A stretch of 13,974 nt of DNA from JBPEWY01 sp052032225 (GTDB lineage Bacteria; Bacteroidota; Bacteroidia; Flavobacteriales; Flavobacteriaceae), in NCBI GenBank assembly GCA_052032225.1, contig JBPEWY010000044.1, positions 1 through 13,974 of the forward strand. The letters are read 5' to 3'. Positions 1 through 6,018 of this stretch are shown one piece after another; positions within the stretch are counted from its first letter, which is position 1, and each line of letters begins with the position of its first letter. Both the position numbers and the translations under genes were made by a program. The notes below the pieces were generated by a model. That model saw nothing but the letters and a program-made list of their open reading frames with translations. It was not told the DNA's origin and did not search any database.

Positions 1-942
1 AAATCTACAGAGTATAATTTTGTATACGATCAAATTGTAGGTTTTGGAGAGCTGCTCTCTACCACTATTGTAAGTGCTTATTTAAACGAATCCGGTATAA
101 CTAATAACTGGTTAGATGTAAGAAAGCTTATAAAAACAGACACTAATTATCGTGACGGAAATGTGCAATGGGAGCTTACACAACAAAACATTACCCAAAA
201 CATAAATAAATCTGTTTTAAACATTACACAAGGTTTTTTAGGTAGTGATCCTAATAATTTTACAGTAACCTTAGGTAGAGAAGGCTCAGACTACACAGCT
301 GCAATTTTTGCCTATTGTTTAAATGCAGAGTGTGTAACTATCTGGAAAGATGTACCAGGGGTTTTAAATGCAGACCCTCGGTATTTTGAAAATGCACAAT
401 TGCTTAATCAAATCTCATATACAGAGGCTATAGAGCTGGCTTTTTACGGAGCATCGGTAATTCATCCAAAAACATTACAACCCTTACAAAGAAAAGAAAT
501 CCCGCTTTTTGTAAAATCATTTTTAAACCCAACAGCACCCGGAACAGCTGTTAGTAAAGGAAAATATTTAGAGCCGGAAATACCATGTTTTATTGTTAAA
601 AAAGAGCAGGTATTAATATCACTCTCTTCGTTAGATTTCTCTTTTATTGTAGAAGAAAACATCAGTGAAATTTTTAAACTTTTACACGAATACAGAATGA
701 AAGTAGATGTTATCCAAAACTCTGCAATTAGTTTTTCGGTTTGTGTAGATAACAAGTTTAACAATCTAGAGAAATTACTTCAAATTTTAAAAGCAAAATT
801 TAAAGTAACCTGTTACCCAAATGTATCGTTATATACTATAAGACATGCTACACAACAAGCCATTTCATCTATAGAAAAAGACAAAGAGGTGTTGTTAAAG
901 CAACGGCTTCAAGATACGGTTCAAATGGTTGTGAAAGCCTAA
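1..942 (+). CDS. lysC: Aspartate kinase, 5'-truncated by the window edge
   Basis: Aspartate kinase phosphorylates L-aspartate with ATP, the first step towards lysine, threonine, methionine and diaminopimelate; cytosolic. The reading frame is open from base 1 and starts before the window; 313 residues are visible. A GTG at 163 is internal, because the codons before it already encode the conserved FGELLSTTIVSAYLN region and a WLDVR stretch. Further kinase signatures are LGREGSDYTAA and the WKDVPGVLNADPR segment, followed by EAIELAFYGASVIHPKT. From about visible residue 194 to the end is an ACT-like regulatory region (EQVLISLSSLDF and following), consistent with feedback control by an amino acid. 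The protein stops after this region with no homoserine dehydrogenase domain, so it is monofunctional. The family call is secure. The symbol is less so, since flavobacteria often carry several aspartokinase paralogues, and which end product inhibits it cannot be read from the sequence. Confidence 0.93.
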   Translation, partial: KSTEYNFVYDQIVGFGELLSTTIVSAYLNESGITNNWLDVRKLIKTDTNYRDGNVQWELTQQNITQNINKSVLNITQGFLGSDPNNFTVTLGREGSDYTAAIFAYCLNAECVTIWKDVPGVLNADPRYFENAQLLNQISYTEAIELAFYGASVIHPKTLQPLQRKEIPLFVKSFLNPTAPGTAVSKGKYLEPEIPCFIVKKEQVLISLSSLDFSFIVEENISEIFKLLHEYRMKVDVIQNSAISFSVCVDNKFNNLEKLLQILKAKFKVTCYPNVSLYTIRHATQQAISSIEKDKEVLLKQRLQDTVQMVVKA

Positions 943-974
943 TAAAAGACAAATTTTAAATAAAAAAAATTGTG

Positions 975-982
975 TAGGTTTG
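975..982 (+). promoter_or_regulatory. Candidate -7 promoter element for the acyltransferase gene
   Basis: TAGGTTTG matches the Bacteroidetes -7 consensus TAnnTTTG and ends 24 nt before the ATG at 1007. No good TTG-type -33 element is seen at the usual distance, so this rests on the -7 match and its position. Confidence 0.4.
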
Positions 983-1006
983 TAGTTAGCCTAACAAAAT
1001 TATTCT

Positions 1007-2818
1007 ATGGGATTGGTTACTGCCAAAGAGGTTGCACGTGTAATAAAAGTAGACAAATACGGTCCGTTAGGAACATTCATGGGTTGGTTACTCATGAAAG
1101 TGCTAAACATATCTACACTAAATAAAATTTATAATAAACATAAAGACAAAAAAGACTTAGACTTTTTAAATGCAATTTTAGATGAGTTTCAGATAAGATT
1201 TGAAATTCCTGAAGAAGATTTAAAAAGACTACCCAAAGACGGTGCTTACATAACAATTTCTAATCATCCATTAGGTGGCATAGATGGTGTTTTACTTTTA
1301 AAATTATTATTAGAACAGCGCTCAGACTATAAAATAATTGCTAATTTTTTACTGCACAGAATAGAGCCTTTAGTGCCTTATATAATGCCTGTAAACCCTT
1401 TTGAAGATCATAAAGATGCCAAAAGCAGTATTACCGGTTTTAAACAAGCGCTAAATCATGTGCACAATGGGCATCCGTTAGGAATATTTCCGGCAGGAGA
1501 AGTTTCTACCTACAGAGACGGAAAGCTAATTGTAGATAAACCTTGGGAAGAAGCTGCCATGAAATTGGTAAAAAAAGCCAAAGTACCGGTTGTGCCCATT
1601 TATTTTCACGCAAAAAACAGTCGGTTATTTTACAGGCTTTCTAAAATTAGCGATACGCTTAGAACCGCCAAATTACCTTCAGAATTACTAACTCAAAAAA
1701 ACAGAGTAATTAAGGTAAGAATAGGGAAACCAATACCGGTAGATGCCCAAAACGAACACGAATCTTTAGAAGAGTTTACAGAGTTTTTACGAAAAAAAAC
1801 ATACATGTTAGCAAACCCTTTTGAGAAAGAAAGTTTGTTAAATAAAGTGCCTACAAGTCTTAAAATTCCTAAAACACCTCAAAAAATTGTAACACCGGTT
1901 AGTGGCGAGCTAATGGCTAAAGAAGTTGCACAGTTAAAAGAAGCAGACTGTAGGTTGTTACAAAGTAAAAACTATGAGGTTTATTTGGCAGAAGCCAAAC
2001 AAATACCCAATATTTTAAGAGAAATAGGTAGGCTTAGAGAAATTACCTTTAGAGAAGTAGGCGAGGGCACAAACCAATCTATAGATTTAGATAAGTTTGA
2101 TTCGTACTATCACCATATGTTTTTGTGGGATGCCCAGGCTCAACAAATAGTTGGAGCATACCGTATGGGGTTAGGCTCTAAAATTTATGCAGCACATGGT
2201 ATAGATGGGTTTTACCTGCAAGATTTGTTTAGGTTTGAACCCGAGCTTTATAAAATGATGAGCGAAAGCATAGAAATGGGTAGGGCTTTTATTATTAAAG
2301 AGTACCAACAAAAACCAATGCCGCTATTTTTGCTCTGGAAAGGTATAGTGCACACAACGCTTCGTTACCCTGAACATAAATATTTAATAGGAGGTGTAAG
2401 TATAAGCAACCAGTTTTCTAATTTCTCTAAATCATTAATGATAGAGTTTATGAAATCTCACTATTGGGATCCGTATGTAGCACAATATGTTAGACCCAAA
2501 AAAGAGTTTAAAGTTAAGCTGAAGGATGCCGATAAAGATTTTATTTTTGATGAAACTGAAGCCGATTTAAATAAATTCGACAAACTAATTGATGAAGTAG
2601 AACCCGGAAGTTTACGCTTACCGGTGCTTATAAAAAAATACATAAAGCAGAACGCTAAAGTTGTTGCCTTTAATGTAGATCCGCTTTTTAATAACTCTGT
2701 AGATGGTTTAATGTATATTAGAATTGCCGACCTGCCGGAAAGTACTGTTAAACCGGTTATGGAAGAGTTTCAAGCAGAGTTAGAACGTAAATTAGCAGAA
2801 GGAAATTCAGATAAATAA
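1007..2818 (+). CDS. olsF: Bifunctional amino-acid-lipid acyltransferase (OlsF-type: PlsC-like plus GNAT-like domains)
   Basis: The protein (603 aa) joins two acyltransferase domains. The N-terminal half resembles PlsC-type glycerolipid O-acyltransferases: N86-H87-P-L-G-G-I-D93 is the catalytic His/Asp motif (spacing H-X5-D rather than the usual H-X4-D), and FPAGEVS at 161-167 is the acceptor-binding motif. The C-terminal half, from about 320, resembles the hemolysin/OlsB-like N-acyltransferases of the GNAT fold, with REITFREVGEG near 344-354, an IVGAYRMGLG strand at 381-390 and EMGRAFI at 423-429. In characterised OlsF proteins the C-terminal domain N-acylates ornithine and the N-terminal domain O-acylates the product, giving ornithine lipids; related Bacteroidetes enzymes make glycine or serine-glycine lipids. 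Which head group is used here cannot be told. It should act at the inner membrane. It follows the aspartate kinase after 64 bp and has its own candidate promoter. The fusion is certain; the substrate is inferred. Confidence 0.8.
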   Translation: MGLVTAKEVARVIKVDKYGPLGTFMGWLLMKVLNISTLNKIYNKHKDKKDLDFLNAILDEFQIRFEIPEEDLKRLPKDGAYITISNHPLGGIDGVLLLKLLLEQRSDYKIIANFLLHRIEPLVPYIMPVNPFEDHKDAKSSITGFKQALNHVHNGHPLGIFPAGEVSTYRDGKLIVDKPWEEAAMKLVKKAKVPVVPIYFHAKNSRLFYRLSKISDTLRTAKLPSELLTQKNRVIKVRIGKPIPVDAQNEHESLEEFTEFLRKKTYMLANPFEKESLLNKVPTSLKIPKTPQKIVTPVSGELMAKEVAQLKEADCRLLQSKNYEVYLAEAKQIPNILREIGRLREITFREVGEGTNQSIDLDKFDSYYHHMFLWDAQAQQIVGAYRMGLGSKIYAAHGIDGFYLQDLFRFEPELYKMMSESIEMGRAFIIKEYQQKPMPLFLLWKGIVHTTLRYPEHKYLIGGVSISNQFSNFSKSLMIEFMKSHYWDPYVAQYVRPKKEFKVKLKDADKDFIFDETEADLNKFDKLIDEVEPGSLRLPVLIKKYIKQNAKVVAFNVDPLFNNSVDGLMYIRIADLPESTVKPVMEEFQAELERKLAEGNSDK

Positions 2819-2829
2819 ACAGTTATTAC

Positions 2830-2837
2830 TACTTTTG
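2830..2837 (+). promoter_or_regulatory. Possible -7 promoter element upstream of the SRPBCC gene
   Basis: TACTTTTG fits TAnnTTTG just after the acyltransferase stop codon. It lies 69 nt before the ATG at 2907, which would give a long leader, and no clear -33 element precedes it. Chance is a real alternative. Confidence 0.25.
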
Positions 2838-2872
2838 TTGTAAACTCATAAAGTTACATACCATCGCTCCCA

Positions 2873-2901
2873 AACCCTTGTAACATTATGAAAAAAGGGT
2901 T
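2873..2901 (+). repeat. Inverted repeat just before the SRPBCC start codon
   Basis: AACCCTT (2873-2879) and AAGGGTT (2895-2901) form a perfect 7-bp stem around a 15-nt loop. No T-run follows on the plus strand, so it does not look like an intrinsic terminator. It ends 5 nt before the ATG at 2907 and could hinder ribosome loading or be a protein site. The loop holds another ATG (2888) that opens a 9-codon frame, MKKGLCDEV, which stops at 2917 inside the SRPBCC gene. Confidence 0.4.
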
Positions 2902-2906
2902 GTGCG

Positions 2907-3365
2907 ATGAAGTTTAGTTGTAATGTAGTAATTAAAGCTCCCAGAAAAACAGTAATCTCTTTGTTTTTAGAGCCTAATAACTTAAAAGAGTGGCAAGACA
3001 ACTTTAAAAGTTATACGGTTTTAACAGGTAAGCATACACAAGAGGGAACATTGTCTAAAATACTATACGATATCCCCGAGAAACAAAAAACAATGCAGTT
3101 GTTAGAAACAATACTGCATAACAAACTTCCCGGAGAGTATACCGCTATTTATGAGCATACGCATATGACAAACATTATGCAAAACCTCTTTGTTGAGTTA
3201 GATGCTAATACTACACAATGGGTTGCCAATTTGCATTACACTAAAATTAAAGGCTTTTTTCCAAAAACAATTTCGGTGCTTTTTCCGGGAATGTTTAAAA
3301 TGCAAACTCAAAAATGGCTCAATCAGTTTAGAGATTTTGCAGAGCAATCCCATCAAGACAAATAA
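2907..3365 (+). CDS. SRPBCC (START/Bet v1-like) family protein
   Basis: A 152-aa protein with the layout of polyketide-cyclase/SRPBCC proteins: an opening strand MKFSCNVVIKAPRKTV, a short helical segment FLEPNNLKEWQDNF in which W29 sits in the typical 'xxxxW' position, a run of beta strands over about 37-115, and a long C-terminal amphipathic helix (MQTQKWLNQFRDFAEQ). The fold forms a hydrophobic pocket for lipids or other small apolar ligands; the ligand here is unknown. No signal peptide or membrane segment, so it is probably cytosolic. It lies 88 bp after the amino-acid-lipid acyltransferase on the same strand and may be co-transcribed, but no functional link can be shown. Its last 13 bp overlap the 3' end of arsC on the other strand. 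The family call rests on general pattern more than on diagnostic residues. Confidence 0.7.
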   Translation: MKFSCNVVIKAPRKTVISLFLEPNNLKEWQDNFKSYTVLTGKHTQEGTLSKILYDIPEKQKTMQLLETILHNKLPGEYTAIYEHTHMTNIMQNLFVELDANTTQWVANLHYTKIKGFFPKTISVLFPGMFKMQTQKWLNQFRDFAEQSHQDK

Positions 3366-3772
3366 GTTTCTACAAACTTTTTGCAGTAATCTTTAATTTC
3401 GTTTCGGGTTTTTATAAAAGCATTGTGTATTTCTTCGGGAGTGCCAGTTACTTTAGATGGGTCTGAAAAGTTTTTATGCAACCTAACCGCATTCTTAGCC
3501 GGTATGTAAGGACAGTTTTCATTTGCATGATCACAAACCGTTATAATAAAATCAAAATCAACAGTTAAATATTCATCTACATGGTTTGACGTGTGCTTGC
3601 TAATATCTATCCCGTCTTCTTTTAAAACAGCAACTGCCTTTGGGTTTACGCCATGAGTTTCTATTCCGGCACTATAAACGGTTGCTTTGCCATTAGCAAA
3701 ATGTTGTAAGTAGCCATGAGCCATTTGACTTCTGCAAGAATTTCCGGTGCAAAGCACTAAAATATTTTTCAT
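3353..3772 (-). CDS. arsC: Arsenate reductase, thioredoxin-coupled LMW-phosphatase type
   Basis: Reduces arsenate to arsenite in the cytosol so that arsenite can be exported or bound by thiols. The 139-aa protein has the phosphatase loop C8-T-G-N-S-C13-R14-S near the N-terminus (CX5R) and the cysteine pair C80/C87 in TVCDHANENCP. This reproduces the C10, C15, C82, C89 pattern of the Staphylococcus plasmid pI258 enzyme, in which the C82-C89 disulfide is reduced by thioredoxin. D104 in NFSDPSK fits the general-acid aspartate of the family. A plain protein tyrosine phosphatase is less likely because of the redox cysteines. It is the third gene of arsR-DUF6428-arsC, 46 bp after DUF6428. Its 3' end overlaps the convergent SRPBCC gene by 13 bp, leaving no room for an exporter gene downstream on this strand. 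Confidence 0.9.
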   Translation of the reverse strand: MKNILVLCTGNSCRSQMAHGYLQHFANGKATVYSAGIETHGVNPKAVAVLKEDGIDISKHTSNHVDEYLTVDFDFIITVCDHANENCPYIPAKNAVRLHKNFSDPSKVTGTPEEIHNAFIKTRNEIKDYCKKFVETYLS

Positions 3773-3818
3773 GTGTAGTGTTGGTTTTGTTTATAAACTA
3801 TTATTAAAGATTAAAAAA

Positions 3819-4319
3819 CTAACAACAATTTTGGGTTGGAGCGCAGCAAGATTCTTCAGGGCTATTTGCTTTAGAAGCGTCTTGTTCTGGAATGCCACAT
3901 GTACTTTTAGCTTTACAATCTGTTTTAGTTACAGAAAGTTTTATAATAAGTTGTTTTTGGGTTATTACAACATCTTGTACAAAAAAATGTGCCGTATGAA
4001 AAGACTCATTACCGTATTCAAATTTAATTTCTGCATCTGGTACTAAGGGTTTAATTCGGTTTACTTTTTTTAAAATACTTAATGCTTTATAAACCGACAT
4101 GTAGTTTGTTTTGTTTATTTCTGATGGGCTTTCCCATAGTTGAATAACGGTTTCTTTCCAGAAGTCGGTTCCGGCACCACAATCTACAGCATCTACAGTA
4201 ATATTTTTTACTTCGGTGATGTGATAATTGGGTCTAACTTTTTGGTTAGGGGCATATTCAAATAGTAAAGATTTGTCTTGATGTTGTTGTAAAACCGATA
4301 AAAATTTGTTCGTAGTCAT
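3819..4319 (-). CDS. DUF6428 family protein, cysteine-rich, arsenic-operon member
   Basis: A 166-aa protein of unknown function matching the DUF6428 pattern as I recall it: an N-terminal region with YHITEVKNIT (32-41), D46-C47-G-A-G, and IQLWESP (59-65), then CGIPEQ at 141-146. The family often sits beside arsR and a LMW-phosphatase arsenate reductase in flavobacteria, as here: it starts 12 bp after arsR and is followed by arsC. Seven cysteines are present: C47, C135, C141 and two pairs near the C-terminus, C158-C159 and C165-C166, the last being the final residues. The tail from about 147 is low-complexity and probably flexible. Vicinal cysteines next to an arsenite sensor suggest trivalent arsenic or another thiophilic ion as ligand, but that is inference. 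No signal peptide or membrane segment. It should be induced with the operon through ArsR. Confidence 0.8.
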   Translation of the reverse strand: MTTNKFLSVLQQHQDKSLLFEYAPNQKVRPNYHITEVKNITVDAVDCGAGTDFWKETVIQLWESPSEINKTNYMSVYKALSILKKVNRIKPLVPDAEIKFEYGNESFHTAHFFVQDVVITQKQLIIKLSVTKTDCKAKSTCGIPEQDASKANSPEESCCAPTQNCC

Positions 4320-4331
4320 AAGTATAATTAT

Positions 4332-4655
4332 TTAGCAGCAATTTGCTTTAGTTGAATTAAAAAATTGATTGAGTTCTTGTTGTATGGTATTCCAGGTTGC
4401 AACGTTTAAGCAATAGCATATTTTTTTGCCTTCTATTTCTCCTTTAATAAGCTCTGCGTTTTTTAGCTCTTTTAAGTGTTGTGAGATTGTGGGTTGCGCT
4501 AAACCTATTTCGTTTACAATATCATTACAAATACAAGCATCTTGTTTGCTTATGTATTCTAAAATAGCAATACGAGCCGGATGCCCCAGTACTTTAAATA
4601 TTTTAGCCAGTTGGTTTTGTTTGTTATTAAAAATTTGTGTTTTAGTTATGCCCAT
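4332..4655 (-). CDS. arsR: ArsR/SmtB-family metalloregulatory repressor
   Basis: A 107-aa winged-helix repressor. Members bind the operator as dimers and release it when As(III) or another thiophilic ion binds. The core runs from about residue 15 (LAKIFKVLGHPARIAILEYI) through the recognition helix region QPTISQHLKELKNAELI (55-70) and the beta wing (GKKICYCLN, 76-84). C41 and C43 in DACICND align with the C32/C34 arsenite site of E. coli ArsR on the DNA-binding helix, but the position matching the third cysteine (C37) is isoleucine. Other candidate ligands are C80 and C82 in the wing and C106-C107 at the very end. Adjacent C-terminal cysteines also bind arsenite in the Acidithiobacillus ferrooxidans ArsR. 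A perfect palindrome 11 bp upstream is a likely autoregulatory operator. First gene of arsR-DUF6428-arsC. Confidence 0.92.
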   Translation of the reverse strand: MGITKTQIFNNKQNQLAKIFKVLGHPARIAILEYISKQDACICNDIVNEIGLAQPTISQHLKELKNAELIKGEIEGKKICYCLNVATWNTIQQELNQFFNSTKANCC

Positions 4656-4666
4656 TTTATATATTT

Positions 4667-4682
4667 TAATATTGCAATATTA
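4667..4682. promoter_or_regulatory. Probable ArsR operator palindrome
   Basis: TAATATTGCAATATTA is a perfect 16-bp palindrome 11 bp upstream of the arsR start codon. On the minus strand it contains TAATATTG, one base off the TAnnTTTG -7 consensus, so a bound repressor would cover the promoter. Flanking bases 4683-4687 (acgat) extend a second, imperfect overlapping dyad, ATTGCAAT/ATTACGAT. Assignment to ArsR is by position and symmetry. Confidence 0.6.
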
Positions 4683-4697
4683 CGATAATAAATTGTT

Positions 4698-4728
4698 TAA
4701 AAAAAGCCAATACTATAAAATATTGGCT
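4698..4728 (-). terminator. Intrinsic terminator after the TM2-domain gene
   Basis: Read on the minus strand, AGCCAATA (4728-4721) pairs perfectly with TATTGGCT (4712-4705) around an 8-nt loop and is followed directly by a run of T residues (4704-4698). It begins 7 bp after the stop codon of the TM2 gene and would insulate it from the arsR promoter. Confidence 0.8.
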
Positions 4729-4735
4729 ATTAAAT

Positions 4736-5107
4736 TTAAAACCAAGGTCTTTTGTTTAGTTGATAGGTAGTATAAAACTCTTCGTCAGATTTGGTTAAAT
4801 AAATAATACCTTCTACAAGGGTAATTACCCAAATTAAACCGTTAACAAGACCGCATGTAATAATTCCTAAAATAATGGTACAGCCTAACAAAATAAAGCC
4901 TTCTTTGTTATAGCCCAGAATAAACTTATGAACTCCGAATCCTCCAAGTAAAATGGCTAGTACACCTGCCAAGATTTTTTTATTGTCTTTTGCTAAGGCC
5001 TCTTCTGCTCCGGCTTTAAACTCTTTAGCAGTTTCTTTTGCCTCTTCTGCAAACTCTTTAGCAGCTTCTTTTGCTTTTTCGCTAAAATCTTTGTTTTCGT
5101 CGCTCAT
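4736..5107 (-). CDS. TM2-domain membrane protein with an N-terminal 11-residue repeat
   Basis: A 123-aa protein in two parts. Residues 1-43 are highly charged and predicted helical, with two copies of an 11-residue unit, AKEAAKEFAEE (12-22) and AKETAKEFKAG (23-33), the periodicity seen in amphipathic apolipoprotein- or LEA-like helices. Residues 44-110 are a TM2 domain: KKILAGVLAILLGGFGVHKF opens the first membrane helix, a short YNKEG turn follows, then a second long hydrophobic stretch to about 100 and a small polar tail. TM2 domains are two-helix hairpins of unknown biochemical role, widespread in Bacteroidetes. There is no cleavable signal peptide; the charged part probably lies on the cytoplasmic face and may contact the membrane. 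A strong terminator follows. It is 55 bp from the VOC gene upstream and could be a separate unit. Domain call secure, function unknown. Confidence 0.85.
   Translation of the reverse strand: MSDENKDFSEKAKEAAKEFAEEAKETAKEFKAGAEEALAKDNKKILAGVLAILLGGFGVHKFILGYNKEGFILLGCTIILGIITCGLVNGLIWVITLVEGIIYLTKSDEEFYTTYQLNKRPWF
5018..5083 (-). repeat. 33-bp imperfect tandem repeat inside the TM2 gene
   Basis: Units 5018-5050 and 5051-5083 both begin AAACTCTTTAGCAG on the plus strand and differ at one of the first 25 positions. They encode the two 11-residue helical units of the protein. The conserved third codon positions suggest a fairly recent in-frame duplication. Confidence 0.75.
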
Positions 5108-5162
5108 AATGTGTTGTTTTTTAGTTGGTTTTATCCTCTAAGCTACTAAAAAATACGTGTTT

Positions 5163-5549
5163 TTACAAGAGCGCTTTATCTATTGGTTCCCAGAGTTCTA
5201 TTTTGTTTCCTTCGGGGTCTAAAATCCACCCAAATTTACCATAATCGTATTCTTCTATATCACCAACAACGGTAACACCTTCTTTTTTAAGAGTTTTTAA
5301 TAATTCTTCAAGATTTTCTACTCTAAAGTTCATCATAAATTGTTTATTACTGGGCTCAAAGTACTTTGTGTCTTCTTTAAACGGGCTCCATTGTGTAATA
5401 CAATCATTTCCTTTTTCATCTTTCCACAAAAAAGTACAACCATATTGATCTGTTGGTAACCCCAAGTGTTTTTTATACCAGTTTTTTACGGCATCTGGGT
5501 TTTTACACTTAAAGAAAAAGCCACCAATGCCGGTTACTCTTTTTTTCAT
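5163..5549 (-). CDS. VOC-family (glyoxalase/dioxygenase-fold) protein
   Basis: A 128-aa protein with two beta-alpha-beta-beta-beta modules of the vicinal oxygen chelate superfamily. The first begins GIGGFFFKCKNPDAVKNWYK and the second begins at about 73 (MMNFRVENLEELLKTLKKEG), ending in the family's usual DPEGNKIELWEP. The superfamily includes glyoxalase I, extradiol dioxygenases and antibiotic-resistance proteins; many small members like this have no known substrate. The second-module glutamate in KIELWEP is at the usual metal-ligand position, but a full 2-His-2-Glu site cannot be assigned by eye. Last gene of the trio DUF4199-DUF1801-VOC: its ATG lies 1 bp after the DUF1801 stop codon, so it is almost certainly co-translated from one mRNA. 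Cytosolic, no signal peptide. Confidence 0.85.
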   Translation of the reverse strand: MKKRVTGIGGFFFKCKNPDAVKNWYKKHLGLPTDQYGCTFLWKDEKGNDCITQWSPFKEDTKYFEPSNKQFMMNFRVENLEELLKTLKKEGVTVVGDIEEYDYGKFGWILDPEGNKIELWEPIDKALL

Positions 5550-5550
5550 A

Positions 5551-6012
5551 TTATTTTTTGGTTTTTACATTTTGTTCGTAAATAGAAATCCATTGCTGAG
5601 GTGTCATTTTTTGGGCTAACTCTCCAATAAGCTTGTACGGAATATTACTTACTTTTTTAAATCTAATACAGCTTTTTCCCATATCTAGTTTTGTAGATAC
5701 ATATTTTGGATATTCACTCACAAACCAGTTATGTAGTTTTTTATCGGCATAAATACCTGCATGGTAAATTGCTATATAATTTTTTTGCGAAGCAATATTT
5801 AAAAAGGGTAAAGGAAGCTCCGGAGTACAATGATAGCCATCTGGGTACAAACTATGTGGGACAACATATCCAATCATTCCATAACTCATGGTTTCCTCAA
5901 ACCCTTCGGGTAAATTATTTTTTATTACAGCTCTTAGCTTAGAAATAACCTCTTTTCTGTCTTCGGGAAGTGAAGCTACATACTCATCCGGTGTTTTAGC
6001 GTCTGATGTCAT
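5551..6012 (-). CDS. DUF1801 domain-containing protein
   Basis: A 153-aa protein matching DUF1801: an N-terminal helix TPDEYVASLPEDRKEVISKL, the strand region GFEETMSYGMIGYVVP, the segment NYIAIYHAGIY, and KLDMGKSCIRFKKVSNIP near 108-125. The family has a frataxin-like alpha-beta fold, and Bacillus YdhG, a relative, is described as an intracellular iron chaperone. Whether this member binds iron is unknown; no clear metal-binding cluster stands out. A proline-rich insertion lies around 52-70 (HSLYPDGYHCTPELPLP), a feature also common in other bacterial members. It follows the DUF4199 gene by 6 bp and precedes the VOC gene by 1 bp. DUF1801 and VOC genes often neighbour each other in Bacteroidetes and Firmicutes without a proven link. 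Confidence 0.85.
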   Translation of the reverse strand: MTSDAKTPDEYVASLPEDRKEVISKLRAVIKNNLPEGFEETMSYGMIGYVVPHSLYPDGYHCTPELPLPFLNIASQKNYIAIYHAGIYADKKLHNWFVSEYPKYVSTKLDMGKSCIRFKKVSNIPYKLIGELAQKMTPQQWISIYEQNVKTKK

Positions 6013-6018
6013 AATATT

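Noticed and set aside
163..942. GTG at 163 as the start of the first gene
   Set aside because: Codons before it, open to base 1, encode conserved aspartate kinase sequence, so the gene is truncated by the window edge.
943..974. Terminator after the aspartate kinase gene
   Set aside because: The A/T-rich bases pair only weakly (AAATT/AATTT) and there is no clear stem with a T-run.
3789..3798. 10-bp palindrome GTTTATAAAC between arsC and DUF6428
   Set aside because: Short, AT-rich and within a likely operon; expected by chance in DNA of this composition.
3747..4046. Plus-strand open frame opposite the arsenic operon
   Set aside because: Antisense to DUF6428 and the arsC upstream region, with odd composition and no recognisable domain; a shadow frame.
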